Notes under the pieces: generated by a model | Seen by the model: only the letters and a program-made list of their open reading frames with translations | Told to the model about the DNA's origin: nothing | The model's database searches: none | In this document: one piece after another, positions 55,275-64,000 of the stretch | Numbering within the stretch: the first letter of the stretch is position 1 | How the letters are laid out: every line of letters begins with the position of its first letter | Position numbers and translations under genes: made by a program | Assembly (NCBI RefSeq): GCF_000975265.2 | Contig: NZ_CP083405.1 | Coordinates: 930,001-994,000 of the forward strand | DNA length: 64,000 bases | Direction: 5' to 3' | Source of the DNA: Mycobacterium lepromatosis | GTDB lineage: Bacteria > Actinomycetota > Actinomycetes > Mycobacteriales > Mycobacteriaceae

Positions 55275-56108
55275 ATGAGCGCATTCGTTCCCGACCGCAT
55301 ACCTGACTACCTATCGTCAATCGACTCCACCGCATTCCACGGCATGCTAACGCTGACAGGTGAACGCACCATCCCCGATCTGGATATCGAGAACTACTGG
55401 TTCCGCCGCCATCAGGTGGTTTACCAGCGGCTGGCGCCGCGCTGCAGCGGCTGTGAGGTTCTCGAGGCCGGCTGCGGCGAGGGCTACGGGGCCGATCTGA
55501 TCGTCGACGTTGCCTATCGGGTCGTTGCGGTGGACTACGACGCGGCCACAGTGGCCCATGTCCGTAGCCGTTACCCGAGGGTGCAGGTTATGCAAGCAAA
55601 CCTGACTGAGTTGCCGCTGGCCGACGCTTCGATGGACGTCGTGGTGAACTTCCAAGTCATCGAACATCTGTGGGATCAGGCCCAGTTCGTCAGCGAGTGC
55701 GCCCGAGTTCTACGTCCTTCGGGGTTACTGATGGTGTCCACCCCGAACCGAATCACCTTTTCACCGGGCCGTGCCACATCGATCAACCCGTTTCACACCC
55801 GTGAGCTGAACGCCAGCGAGTTGACCCAATTGCTGATCGACGCGAATTTTTCCGAGGTAGCCATGTACGGGTTGTTTCATGGACCGCGCCTGCAGGAGAT
55901 GGATGCCCGCCACGGCGGCTCCATCATCGACGCGCAAATCGCACGTGCGGTGGGCAACGCACCATGGCCGCCCGAACTGATGACAGACGTCGCCGCGGTT
56001 ACCGCTGCCGACTTCGACATCATCGAGGCCTCAGCTGGCCCAGCGACCAGCTATGGTCGGGACGTCGATGAAAGTCTGGATCTAATCGCGATCGCGGTGC
56101 GCCGATGA
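55275..56108 (+). CDS. SAM-dependent methyltransferase (Rv3030-like)
   Basis: 277-residue class I methyltransferase. Motif I reads VLEAGCGEGYGADLI, followed by VAVDYDAATVAHVRSRYP, LTELPLADASMDVVVNFQVIEHLWD and RVLRPSGLLMVSTPNR. In M. tuberculosis Rv3030 opens the gene cluster for 6-O-methylglucose lipopolysaccharide (MGLP), a cytosolic polysaccharide that regulates fatty acid synthesis; methylation of glucose 6-OH is the proposed role. Its TGA overlaps the ATG of the GH57 gene (ATGA), so translation is coupled. Confidence 0.9.
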   Translation: MSAFVPDRIPDYLSSIDSTAFHGMLTLTGERTIPDLDIENYWFRRHQVVYQRLAPRCSGCEVLEAGCGEGYGADLIVDVAYRVVAVDYDAATVAHVRSRYPRVQVMQANLTELPLADASMDVVVNFQVIEHLWDQAQFVSECARVLRPSGLLMVSTPNRITFSPGRATSINPFHTRELNASELTQLLIDANFSEVAMYGLFHGPRLQEMDARHGGSIIDAQIARAVGNAPWPPELMTDVAAVTAADFDIIEASAGPATSYGRDVDESLDLIAIAVRR

Positions 56109-57673
56109 GCACCTCCGCAAGCCCAGTACCCGGTCTGTTCACCCTGGTGCTACACACCCACCTGCCGTGGCTGGCCCATCACGGCCGCTGGCCGGTCGGT
56201 GAGGAATGGCTCTACCAATCTTGGGCCGCGGCCTACCTGCCGCTGCTGCAGGTGTTGCACACCTTAGCTGATGAAAATCGGCACCGGCTGATTACGCTCG
56301 GAGTTACGCCGGTGGTGAACGCTCAACTCGACGACCCCTATTGCCTCGACGGTATGCATCACTGGCTGGCGAACTGGCGGCTGCGCGCGACTGAAGCGGC
56401 CAGCGTGCAGTCCGGTTCGGAGTCGAAGCCGTCGTGCACACCGCAAGCGTTGCGGGCCTTCGGGGCTCGCGAGTGCGTCGAGGCACAGCGGGCACTCGAA
56501 TATTTCGCTACTCTGTGGCGGCACGGCGGCAGCCCGCTACTGCGTAGCCTAATCGACGCCGGGACAGTCGAGCTGCTTGGCGGCCCGTTAGCCCACCCAT
56601 TCCAACCGCTGCTCGCGCCGCGGCTGCGCGAGTTCGCGCTGCGCGAAGGCCTGGATGACGCGTGGCTTCGGCTGGCGCACCGGCCAACCGGAATATGGGC
56701 GCCGGAATGCGCCTACGCCCCGGGAATGGAACACGACTACGCGGCCGCGGGCATCACTCACTTCATGGTCGACGGTCCGTCAATGCACGGCGATACCGCA
56801 CTGGGCCGACCGGTTGGCGACACCACCGTGGTCGCGTTCGGGCGCGACTTACAGGTCAGTTACCGGGTGTGGTCGCCGAAATCTGGCTACCCCGGACACG
56901 CTGCCTACCGCGATTTCCACACCTACGACCACCTCACCGGTCTCAAGCCGGCCAGAGTCACCGGGTGCAACGTGTCATCTGCGGCCAAGGCGCCCTACGA
57001 TCCCGAGCGCGCCGACAAAGTCGTCGACGCCCACGTCGACGACTTTGTCGGCGTGGTCCGCAGCCGACTCGTCGCCGAGTCCGAGCGCATCGGGCGGCCC
57101 GCTCACGTGGTCGCCGCTTTCGATACTGAGTTGTTCGGCCATTGGTGGTACGAGGGGCCGATCTGGCTGCAGCGGGTGCTGCGCGCCTTGCCCACCGCCG
57201 GGGTGCAAGTGGGCACACTTAGCGACGCCCTGGCGGGCGGGTTCGTCGGCAATACGGTTACGTTGCCACCCAGCTCGTGGGGGTCCGGTAAAGACTGGCA
57301 AGTATGGGCCGGCGACAAAGTCGCCGATCTGGTGCAGCTCAACAATGAAGTGGTCGACACAGCGCTGACTACCGTCGATAAAGTGCTAGCACAGACGACA
57401 TCATCGGACGGACTTCTCCCTCGCAATCATGTCGCCGACCAGCTCCTGCGCGAGACGCTGCTCACCGTATCAAGTGACTGGCCATTCATGGTGAGCAAGG
57501 ACTCAGCCGCCGACTACGCCCGGTACCGTGCCCACCTACATGCCCACGCCACATGGGAAATCGCGGAGGCGCTGGCATCGGGCCGACGTGACACCGCGGC
57601 GCAACTGGCGGACGGATGGAACCGCATCGACGGTCTGTTCGGTGCCCTGGACGCCCGAAGGCTGCCCCGGTGA
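56105..57673 (+). CDS. glycoside hydrolase family 57 protein, probable alpha-glucan branching enzyme (Rv3031-like)
   Basis: 522-residue GH57 enzyme of the 1,4-alpha-glucan branching type, proposed to act on the MGLP or glycogen-like backbone. The N-terminal LVLHTHLPWLAHHGRWPVGEEWLY, the nucleophile region APECAYAPGMEHDYAAAGITHFMVDG (Glu nucleophile), the acid/base region AAFDTELFGHWWYEGPIWL (Asp) and the C-terminal helical domain (LRETLLTVSSDWPFMVSKDSAADYARYR) are all present. It overlaps the methyltransferase by four bases and precedes the glycosyltransferase. A perfect inverted repeat lies inside the gene at 57010-57053. Confidence 0.92.
   Translation: MSTSASPVPGLFTLVLHTHLPWLAHHGRWPVGEEWLYQSWAAAYLPLLQVLHTLADENRHRLITLGVTPVVNAQLDDPYCLDGMHHWLANWRLRATEAASVQSGSESKPSCTPQALRAFGARECVEAQRALEYFATLWRHGGSPLLRSLIDAGTVELLGGPLAHPFQPLLAPRLREFALREGLDDAWLRLAHRPTGIWAPECAYAPGMEHDYAAAGITHFMVDGPSMHGDTALGRPVGDTTVVAFGRDLQVSYRVWSPKSGYPGHAAYRDFHTYDHLTGLKPARVTGCNVSSAAKAPYDPERADKVVDAHVDDFVGVVRSRLVAESERIGRPAHVVAAFDTELFGHWWYEGPIWLQRVLRALPTAGVQVGTLSDALAGGFVGNTVTLPPSSWGSGKDWQVWAGDKVADLVQLNNEVVDTALTTVDKVLAQTTSSDGLLPRNHVADQLLRETLLTVSSDWPFMVSKDSAADYARYRAHLHAHATWEIAEALASGRRDTAAQLADGWNRIDGLFGALDARRLPR
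57010..57053. repeat. perfect 20-bp inverted repeat with 4-base loop inside the GH57 gene
   Basis: The arms 57010-57029 and 57034-57053 are exact inverse complements (left arm begins CGCCGACAAAGTCG) around CCCA. It encodes the peptide ADKVVDAHVDDFVG in frame, so the hairpin is carried by an intact coding sequence between catalytic regions. It is far stronger than expected for coding DNA. Confidence 0.9.
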
Positions 57674-57770
57674 GGACCGGTCTTCCCCGCGGACGTGCGT
57701 GTTTATACAGCAACACGCTGTTCTGCGTGGCATTTTTGGGACGTTCGCGCCAGCGGAGGGGACAACGCTC

Positions 57771-59015
57771 ATGAAGATCCTGATAGTGTCCTGGGAATAT
57801 CCGCCAGTGGTGATCGGCGGCCTCGGCCGTCACGTCCATCACCTATCGACGGCATTGGCCGCGGCCGGCCACGACGTGGTTGTTCTGTCTCGCCGCCCCT
57901 CAGGGACCGATCCCTGTACGCATCCGACCTCCGACGAGATCAACGAGGGTGTGCGAGTGATCGCGACCGCACAGGATCCACACGAGTTCACCTTCAGTGA
58001 CGACATGATGGCCTGGACTCTGGCGATGGGCCATGCGATGATCCGCACTGGCTTGTCCTTAACCAGACATGGCAGCGAACTCCCCTGGCGTCCCGATGTC
58101 GTACACGCGCACGACTGGCTGGTGGCACATCCAGCCATAACGCTCGCCCAATTTTATGACGTGCCAATGGTGTCCACGATTCACGCGACAGAAGCAGGTC
58201 GGCATTCTGGCTGGGTATCTGGAGCACTCAGCCGTCAGGTACACGCCGTCGAGTCGTGGCTGGTACGTGAATCCGATTCGCTGATTACATGTTCGGCATC
58301 GATGGACAACGAAATCACCGAATTGTTTGGCCCTGGTCTAGCAGAGATCACGGTGATCCGCAACGGTATTGACCCGGCACGCTGGCCTTTCGCGGCCCGC
58401 CAGGCACGCACTGGACCGGCCGAACTACTCTACGTGGGGAGACTAGAATACGAGAAAGGTGTGCACGACGTCATTGCCGCGCTACCGCGGATCAGGCGCA
58501 GCTACCCCGGCACCACGCTGACCATCGCTGGAGAGGGAACCCAGCAGGATTGGCTTGTCGACCAAGCCCGTAAATACAAAGTAATCAAAGCAACCCGGTT
58601 CGTCGGGCACCTCAACCACAATGAACTGCTGGCAGCGCTGCAGCGGGCCGACGCCGCAGTGCTGCCGAGTCACTATGAGCCGTTCGGGCTGGCCGCCCTG
58701 GAGGCCGCCGCAGTCGGCACGCCGCTGGTTACCTCGAACATAGGCGGCTTGGGCGAGGCGGTAATCAACGGACAGACCGGGGTTTCGTGTCCGCCCCGCG
58801 ATATCGCAGGGCTGGCTGCAATGGTGTGCGCAGTGCTCGACGATCCCGACGCCGCGCAACAACGAGCACGAGCTGCCCGAGAGCGTCTCACCTCCGATTT
58901 CGATTGGCAGACGGTAGCTCAGCAGACCGCACAAGTATACCTGGCGGCCAAGCGTCGCGAACGACAACCGCAGCCCCGGCTGCCTATCGTCGAACACGCA
59001 TTACCGGATCGCTAG
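57771..59015 (+). CDS. GT4-family alpha-glucan glycosyltransferase (Rv3032-like)
   Basis: 414-residue glycosyltransferase of the glycogen synthase-like GT4 group. M. tuberculosis Rv3032 elongates alpha-1,4-glucan for MGLP and glycogen. The N-terminal sensor loop is SWEYPPVVIGGLGRHVHHLSTALAAAGH; VHAHDWLVAHPAI, HATEAGRHSGWVSG, LLYVGRLEYEKGVHDVIAALP and the donor-binding SHYEPFGLAALEAAAVGTPLVTSNIGGLGE with Glu dyad follow. ATG 57771 fits; GGAGGGG lies about ten bases upstream. It is the last intact gene of the window. Confidence 0.93.
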   Translation: MKILIVSWEYPPVVIGGLGRHVHHLSTALAAAGHDVVVLSRRPSGTDPCTHPTSDEINEGVRVIATAQDPHEFTFSDDMMAWTLAMGHAMIRTGLSLTRHGSELPWRPDVVHAHDWLVAHPAITLAQFYDVPMVSTIHATEAGRHSGWVSGALSRQVHAVESWLVRESDSLITCSASMDNEITELFGPGLAEITVIRNGIDPARWPFAARQARTGPAELLYVGRLEYEKGVHDVIAALPRIRRSYPGTTLTIAGEGTQQDWLVDQARKYKVIKATRFVGHLNHNELLAALQRADAAVLPSHYEPFGLAALEAAAVGTPLVTSNIGGLGEAVINGQTGVSCPPRDIAGLAAMVCAVLDDPDAAQQRARAARERLTSDFDWQTVAQQTAQVYLAAKRRERQPQPRLPIVEHALPDR

Positions 59016-59103
59016 TCGATACCGCGTTAGAGCCGAAACGGCCGCATAGCATCAGGATCCAGTGTTACACTTCGGTTAGTATCCAGCGGTGTTGGCAACC
59101 TAA

Positions 59104-60060
59104 ATGACTCGTCCCAGCAACGTCGGCTACACGATCATGGCACTGCTGTTGGTACTGTGGTTGGTCTAGTCGTTCTTGTATCCGCACCCAACCTGTACTG
59201 GCCCTCGTACGACTCAGTCGACTACACGCAGGGCGTTATACAACGCGGCCTCGGCGGCGACATACTGCACCTGTTTCCCGCCAGACACTAACTTCACTGG
59301 CCTGCATATCTTATATTGACTTTCATCAACATTTTTCATCGGAGGTTCGGTAGCGGCGGCAGTCAAGTTCGGCCGTTCCGAAAGCCGACCAATGCTGGCG
59401 CTGCTCATCGCTGTGCTGCCGTTTGGCTTCGCAGTCACAGTGTTCTCCGAGCATCCTGATCTTTTCACCGGGATAGCGCTGGCCAGGTTCGCCGTGACAC
59501 TTGCCTCGGCGAAGATCGACCGGTCAATTTTGTTCTCCAGTGCGCCCCATACCGTCACCGTTGCGGTTCTGACGCTCGTGCACAAAGCGATCCCTTTGTT
59601 GTGCTCACTAGATACCGTGCTGTCCACTGTAACTCTCGCGGTACACAGTTCAATAAACATCCAGCGTCTTAGCGCGCCACTTACCGTCGCTCCCGGGTTG
59701 GCTGTCACGGTAACCACAGCATTGCTCGGGGCGCCATGGAATTTCGCCCAACTGTGTGCAATGGTAACGCACGGTGCCGTTGACTAATTGGCTGCGGGCA
59801 AGTTCTCCGCGGTCCAAATGCTTAATAGCCAGCACTTTAATACATCGTTACCACGACTAGATGTGCTGGAACAGCATCATTAACTTCGACCAAACGTTCA
59901 GAGAAGCCACCGGCGTCGACGTCGGACTGCTAGCTTCGACCGCGTGCGGGATTACCCTCTTGACAGCGACTGTCTTGGCCATCAACAACGCTTCCGACGT
60001 TCCTTTTTAGTGTTTCTGCGACCTGTTACGCCAGCGAATCTGGTGAGTGATGTTGGCCAG
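59104..60060 (+). pseudogene. probable membrane protein remnant, unidentified
   Basis: A frame opens MTRPSNVGYTIMALLLVLWLV and stops at 59167. Later frames read FFIGGSVAAAVKFGRSESRPMLALLIAVLPFGFAVTVFSEHPDLFTGIALARFAVTLASAKIDRSI (59330-59530) and INFDQTFREATGVDVGLLASTACGITLLTATVLAINNASDV (about 59875-60000). These look like hydrophobic helices with short charged loops, as in a transporter. I do not recognise the family. Confidence 0.4.
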
Positions 60061-60822
60061 CGGTGCTCATGCTGCCAGTTTTTGCAACCTTAGTCGACTG
60101 AGTCCGGCGATGAGTCACCATCTCGTTCGACGCGGGCACGGTGTACTTGCTCTAAGCGAGTAATCAGCCCAAAGCCACTCAAGAGCCGACCCGACACACC
60201 CGCATCGTGTTCGCACTCAGGGTATTTTGTTGGCCTTGTTCCCAGTCGAGGCCGTCCCAAGACCTAGGGTCCCACCACAGGTGTGATTACTCGGACTAAT
60301 CCAGCGTACGGGTAGCGGCTTCGGGTATAGCTTCGTCGCATCCTGCTACAATACTAAGTGATTTAGCAAAAACAGCCCGATCAAGAAAAATTAGAATACT
60401 GCCAACGAAGCCGCAGCACCGGGGCCATTTTTCCCTATCGCTACGACCTGTTCCTCGCTCCCATGTGGTTACCATTTTAGCGGCCTGGCAACCAAAGCGT
60501 GATGCTAACCCGACGACAGTCGATTCGTCGCCCGCTACAGACCATTTCGTGTCTAAGCCCCGCCGTCTGGTGTTCGCGACGCTCATGTCACCGGCCCCTA
60601 CCGATAGTAGACCACCGTGGGCCCCGATTGTCGTTCGTCGATGACGGACTGACCTTCGGTACCAACGCACACGCGCCGATGTTTGCATACACTTTGAGCC
60701 AGGATTCAACGTGTCCTGGGACTGCACGACCACTCGGCGTTGACGGTGATCGTCACGGCCACCGAAAGCCTGGTCGACGCGCTCAAGGGATTTACGTAAG
60801 CGGGCCGAGTCAACGCTGATCG
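60061..60822. other. 762-bp stretch without identifiable content
   Basis: Open frames are short and none resembles a family I know. A plus-strand fragment near 60130-60230 (DAGTVYLL, then TRHTRIVFALRVF in other frames) could be the tail of the preceding membrane protein remnant. No RNA gene or repeat is seen. Confidence 0.3.
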
Positions 60823-61490
60823 CTACGACACCTGCCAAACGACCTCCTGGTCGAGCGCATCGATACCAAGCGGCATGCTGCACAACCTGTGCACCTCCTC
60901 GGCGAATAGCCCGAACATCCTCAACAAATCTTCTGTGACGTGGTCTGCAGTTTGCACCTCGTCGCGCCCGGGTTCATCCTCGAGTAGTTCGCCGAGTACC
61001 AGCAGCACTTCTGCGGCGACCGCTATCGCCAGTCTCGGGTCTATCACCTGCAATCATCCGGCTGCGGTCGCGGCCGCAATGTCGCGCTTGGCGCGAGGAG
61101 CCAACCTTCGACCGGTGGTAATCAGGCGCAAACCGTGATTGAGAATGATTCGACTGTCCGGCCGATGAAACATCCGTCCAGTTAAGCGAAAACTAAACAC
61201 GTATGTTTCCGCCCTATCGCCGATCGACGCCGTTAGCGCGTCGAACAAAACCCGGACGCATCGGGGGACTTCGTTAATAGCTGCTTCGAAGAGCTCCTCT
61301 TTACTCCCGAAATGGTTGTAGAATGAGCCGACACCGATGGCTTGGCTGATGTTTGTATTGGCACGTTGGGCATATCCGCGGCAATGAAAATGAAGTCTTG
61401 CTCAGCGATGATAAGTGTCGCGCGGGTGTGCTGCTGGCGCCTTTAAAAGCGATTGGGCGGCTTGTCGGCCCCAGATGCCTCCTTCGTCTT
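60823..61490 (-). pseudogene. TetR-family regulator remnant
   Basis: The helix-turn-helix reads (in two frames) TRATLIIAEQDFIFIAA, then ANTNISQAIGVGSFYNHFGSKEELFEAAINEV (about 61370-61270). The C-terminal ligand-binding part is VRVLFDALTASIGDRAETYVFSFRLTGRMFHRPDSRIILNHGLRLITTGRRLAPRAKRDIAAATAAG, an in-frame stop near 61054, then VIDPRLAIAVAAEVLLVLGELLED and ADHVTEDLLRMFGLFAEEVHRLC to 60823. It is divergent from the dioxygenase remnant, as expected for the operon's repressor. Confidence 0.82.
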
Positions 61491-61566
61491 CGGCAACCCT
61501 TCGGGCAATGACCTACCTCATTTATGAGGATTTTTCACAATCTTTGACTGAAAAATTATTCTGAAG

Positions 61567-61580
61567 TGAAGATATCTTCA
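61567..61580. promoter_or_regulatory. perfect 14-bp palindrome upstream of the dioxygenase remnant
   Basis: TGAAGATATCTTCA at 61567-61580 is an exact palindrome located in the short divergent region between the TetR remnant and the dioxygenase remnant. It suits an operator for the TetR protein. A GGAGGG ribosome binding motif follows near 61594. Confidence 0.5.
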
Positions 61581-61700
61581 GCTCCAATATCCTGGAGGGT
61601 CACTTGATGCACGACGTAGGCGCACACAACAGTTTACACAACAATTGCAACGCCTTCACGGTTGAGCACTCCAAGGCGATCAACCTAACCCGTGATTAAA

Positions 61701-62441
61701 ATGAATGATACCACATAACTCGAGTTCAAAAAGCCGGATCTGGAGCGCGCCGAAGAAACATTCACCAAGGCATTCGGATTCACCACTGCCGCGCAGCACG
61801 CCCGACAGTGTGTGCCTGCACGAAGCCGATACCGCCTAGCCTGAGCTACCGAACACCAGCCACGCAACCTGGCCCGACACCTGGACAGCCTGGCCATCAA
61901 CCTGACCAATCCAAGCGGACTCACGGTCCGCATGGTAGCGGACACACACTACGCGATCCCTTACCGATTCAGACTCCCACATACCTTGAACTTTGGGCAT
62001 GAACTTAAGTACGTCAACGCAACCCAGCACCAATCGGGCAACCCACAACGGTGCAACAGCTGGGACACCTGGTGCTGCAAACCACTGAATACCTGCGCAC
62101 ATTCAACTGGTACCTCCCCACCCTGGGAATGATCGTCAGCGATTTTCTGTTTTCCCTCGCAGCGCAACCGGTACCCCTTCATGAAGCTTCATCAGCTGCG
62201 ATCACGACGTGACACCAAGTAATCCTCATACGCTGACCCTATCGTTGGGATCAGCGAACCACTGCCTGTACCTAGTACGCACGTGTGCGATCTAGATAGT
62301 TTGACGGCCTGCGAATAACAGCTCGGCGCCAGTACCAAACACCTACCACACGAAGCACTGTCAATCGTCAGCGCGCTGCGCGCCGACAATGAATTCGATT
62401 CCCACCGGCTGATGGTCCTGATGAAAGCAGCCAAGTCATGA
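61701..62441 (+). pseudogene. VOC-family extradiol ring-cleavage dioxygenase remnant
   Basis: From about 61701: MNDTT, a TAA, LEFKKPDLERAEETFTKAFGFTTAA; then SLAINLTNPSGLTVRMVADTHYAIPYRFRLPHTLNFGHELKYVNATQ (61890-62030), VQQLGHLVLQTTEYLRTFNWYLPTLGMIVSDF (62050-62140), and after an internal loss FDSHRLMVLMKAAKS with TGA at 62439-62441. This is the two-domain glyoxalase-fold pattern of dioxygenases that open catechol-type rings. The second metal-binding half is largely deleted. Confidence 0.78.
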
Positions 62442-63328
62442 CCATCTCGATCCTGCGCACCGTTGACCCCTGGTGGGTGCAAATCACCCAGCGGCGCCGT
62501 CAAAGTCGCTACCTATGCGGCAAGCACCGGTGAATTGCTGACTGACTGCGCAGCCAGCAACGCCGCAGCCGACGGCAATGACGCTGTGTCTGTTGAGAAC
62601 CTTCAGTTTGTCTCGCCAGTGACCCCACCGCGCCGAGTTGTGGCCCAGATGCCCAACATCACACCACACGTCAAAGACTCTGGCATAGAATCGAAGACAA
62701 TCCCTTTGAAGTTCCTCCGCAAGGTGTCGGGTTCGATCAGTGGGCCATTCGCCGACGTCATAAAACCCGATCACATTCCGTTTCGGGACTACGAGGTCAA
62801 AATCATTTTAGTCATCTGCCGGGAGCTGCGCTTCGGTACCACTGTCACCGCAGTGAACTCGTGCGACTGCGTTGCAGGTCTGACAGTCACCAAGGATATG
62901 CCTGCTCTCGACATCCAGCTTATCAAAACCCATTTCTACGAGGACAAATCGTATCCGACGTTTAATCCTATGGGCCCAGCACTGGTGCTGCTAGATGGCG
63001 ACGAGCAACGACCTGCGGCTGCGGTTGCAAGTCAACGGCCAAATACGCCCAGACATGATTTATTCATCGCTGCAAGGAGCTCACTCGGTTTCAGCACCTC
63101 CAACACAGAGATTTGGTGTTGACCGGCACGCCAATGAGCACTGTACTCCACCAAAAACTGTGCAAATCATCAGTTCTCTACTGCTGCCCGGGGTCAAGCG
63201 GAAGGCCTTCTTCAAGGGAGCAGGGCAACAAGGCCAAATACCTGGATCACGACAATATCGTTGAGATCAACATAGCCGCCGATCACACCGCGATCGACCT
63301 AGACACTCAACGTGCTGTGGTGCGGTAA
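62438..63328 (+). pseudogene. fumarylacetoacetate hydrolase family remnant
   Basis: ATG 62438 overlaps the dioxygenase stop (ATGA). Frames then give TISILRTVDPWWVQIT, KVATYAASTGELLTDC, VTPPRRVVAQMPNI, KPDHIPFRDYEVKIILVICRELRFGTTV, VTKDMPALDIQLIKTHFYEDKSYPTFNPMGPALVLLDGD, DLRLRLQVNGQIRPDMIYSSLQ, DLVLTGTPMSTVL and LDHDNIVEINIAADHTAIDLDTQRAVVR ending at 63328. It is the usual partner of extradiol dioxygenases in meta-cleavage pathways. Stops and frameshifts make it dead, though some frames remain open for 200 codons. Confidence 0.78.
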
Positions 63329-64000
63329 AAGTGAACTGGTTACCCTGGCCCGTACCCGTCGTCAGCGCCTGCCCTACAGGTCTCACCGTGGCAAACTTAC
63401 TAGTTTAGTACAGCATATCGTGTCTGCGCTTCGAACGGTGGGAAATTGCATACCCACGATCCAAGGCGGTACACCTTGACGACGAGATAAGGTGGATAGT
63501 CGAACACCCGAGCATCAGCAATGAACTCACCACGATAACGCAGCAAGCGCTGAGCCTTCGGCTTGTCGACAAGGACTTGCGAACACGGGCTCAGTTTTAC
63601 CGCGATCCGACTCACAGCATGGCTTCTTGCAAGCCAACGTGTTCGATCAAACCGAACTTGAATAGCTTTTCCGTGTAAACCATTAAAAGCACAGATATTT
63701 TGCTTTCACAACAATGCTGAGGTCACTGACATTAGCCAGCGTGAACCCGGCGGTGCTCAAGTGAGGTTCATCGATCAGGTTAACGGCGGCAAGCACGTCA
63801 TTTACGTCTGTGGGTTGCGACGGGGCACAGTTCCTGCTCTCCCAGGTAACCGAACCTACCCCGTCAACATCAAACAGTTCCTCCAGCTCCGCTTGCTCCT
63901 CACTTACCCACGTGGCTGGTAGGAGTGGCTAGCTTCCTCGACAATCTATTAAACGGCGTATGCTGCGCTGTGAATCCTCCTCTGGCCACTTCGCGCCTAG
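63329..64000. other. decayed end of the window, unidentified fragments
   Basis: A minus-strand frame (63615-63400) reads KPKAQRLLRYRGEFIADARVFDYPPYLVVKVY and a plus-strand frame (63760-63900) reads QVRFIDQVNGGKHVIYVCGLRRGTVPALPGN. Both look like fragments of real proteins but I cannot name either. No intact gene is present. Confidence 0.3.

Noticed and set aside
59214..59717. Long minus-strand ORF of 167 codons in the decayed 3' region
   Set aside because: Its composition is irregular, no domain is recognisable, and the overlapping plus frame has a better hydrophobic pattern.
62463..63122. 220-codon open frame as an intact gene
   Set aside because: It carries FAH-family text but needs other frames for the beginning and end of the domain, so it is part of a pseudogene.

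Overview
The window is mycobacterial core chromosome in an advanced state of decay. Gene content and order match Mycobacterium tuberculosis Rv2967c (pca) to Rv3032 almost one for one. About a third of the positions hold broken remnants: pyruvate carboxylase, lipN, an aldo-keto reductase, Rv2972c, Rv2974c, mutT1, Rv2991, Rv2994, cfp6, a PDZ serine protease, a PPE gene, Rv3026c and Rv3027c. Frequent stops, frameshifts and lowered GC next to intact housekeeping genes are the hallmark of the leprosy bacilli. The HU protein (hupB) here is 195 aa, and its basic tail differs from the M. leprae HU/laminin-binding protein as I remember it, so the sister species M. lepromatosis is my preferred reading. 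That is inference from memory, not a search.

Layout. 1-6100: broken pca, an intact VKOR/DsbA-like oxidative folding pair, broken lipN, a tandem pair of aldo-keto reductase genes (first broken, second intact) and broken Rv2972c. 6105-11857: recG, broken Rv2974c, rpmB, ung, a 35-codon ORF coupled to ung, and thiL. 12023-20100: a DUF3515 protein, ddl, gpsA, the F420 gene fbiD, ppk, a frameshifted mutT1 and hupB. 20316-35273: branched-chain amino acid and serine synthesis (leuD, leuC, an IclR regulator, leuB, serA, ilvC, ilvN, ilvB with an upstream attenuator-like leader), interspersed with tRNA-Glu(CTC), tRNA-Gln(CTG), gltX, a fumarylacetoacetate hydrolase family gene and an IS30-type remnant. 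35797-47842: DoxX-like membrane protein, lppZ, the GatCAB amidotransferase genes split around pfkA, an ACT-domain protein, ligA and a MetE/UROD-like protein. 48605-52840: PPE remnant, mnmA, iscS, and two decayed acyltransferases resembling an OlsA/OlsB pair. 53242-59015: etfB-etfA and the start of the polymethylated polysaccharide cluster (Rv3030 methyltransferase, Rv3031 GH57, Rv3032 glycosyltransferase). 59016-64000: no intact gene; recognisable remnants are a membrane protein, a TetR regulator, a VOC-type ring-cleavage dioxygenase and a fumarylacetoacetate hydrolase, apparently a dead aromatic catabolism operon.

How the genes work together. The ilvBNC, leuCD, leuB and serA genes make this a biosynthetic block for Val, Leu, Ile and Ser. 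GatCAB here also fits with the tRNA-Gln/tRNA-Glu/gltX group, because mycobacteria charge tRNA-Gln and tRNA-Asn indirectly. IscS supplies sulfur to the translationally coupled MnmA. No obviously new multigene system is present. The most interesting signals are regulatory or structural: the ilv leader, a palindrome at the leuC/IclR start, a perfect 20-bp inverted repeat inside the GH57 gene, strong hairpins between convergent genes, a perfect palindrome surviving in front of the dead TetR/dioxygenase operon, and the small ORF between thiL and ung.
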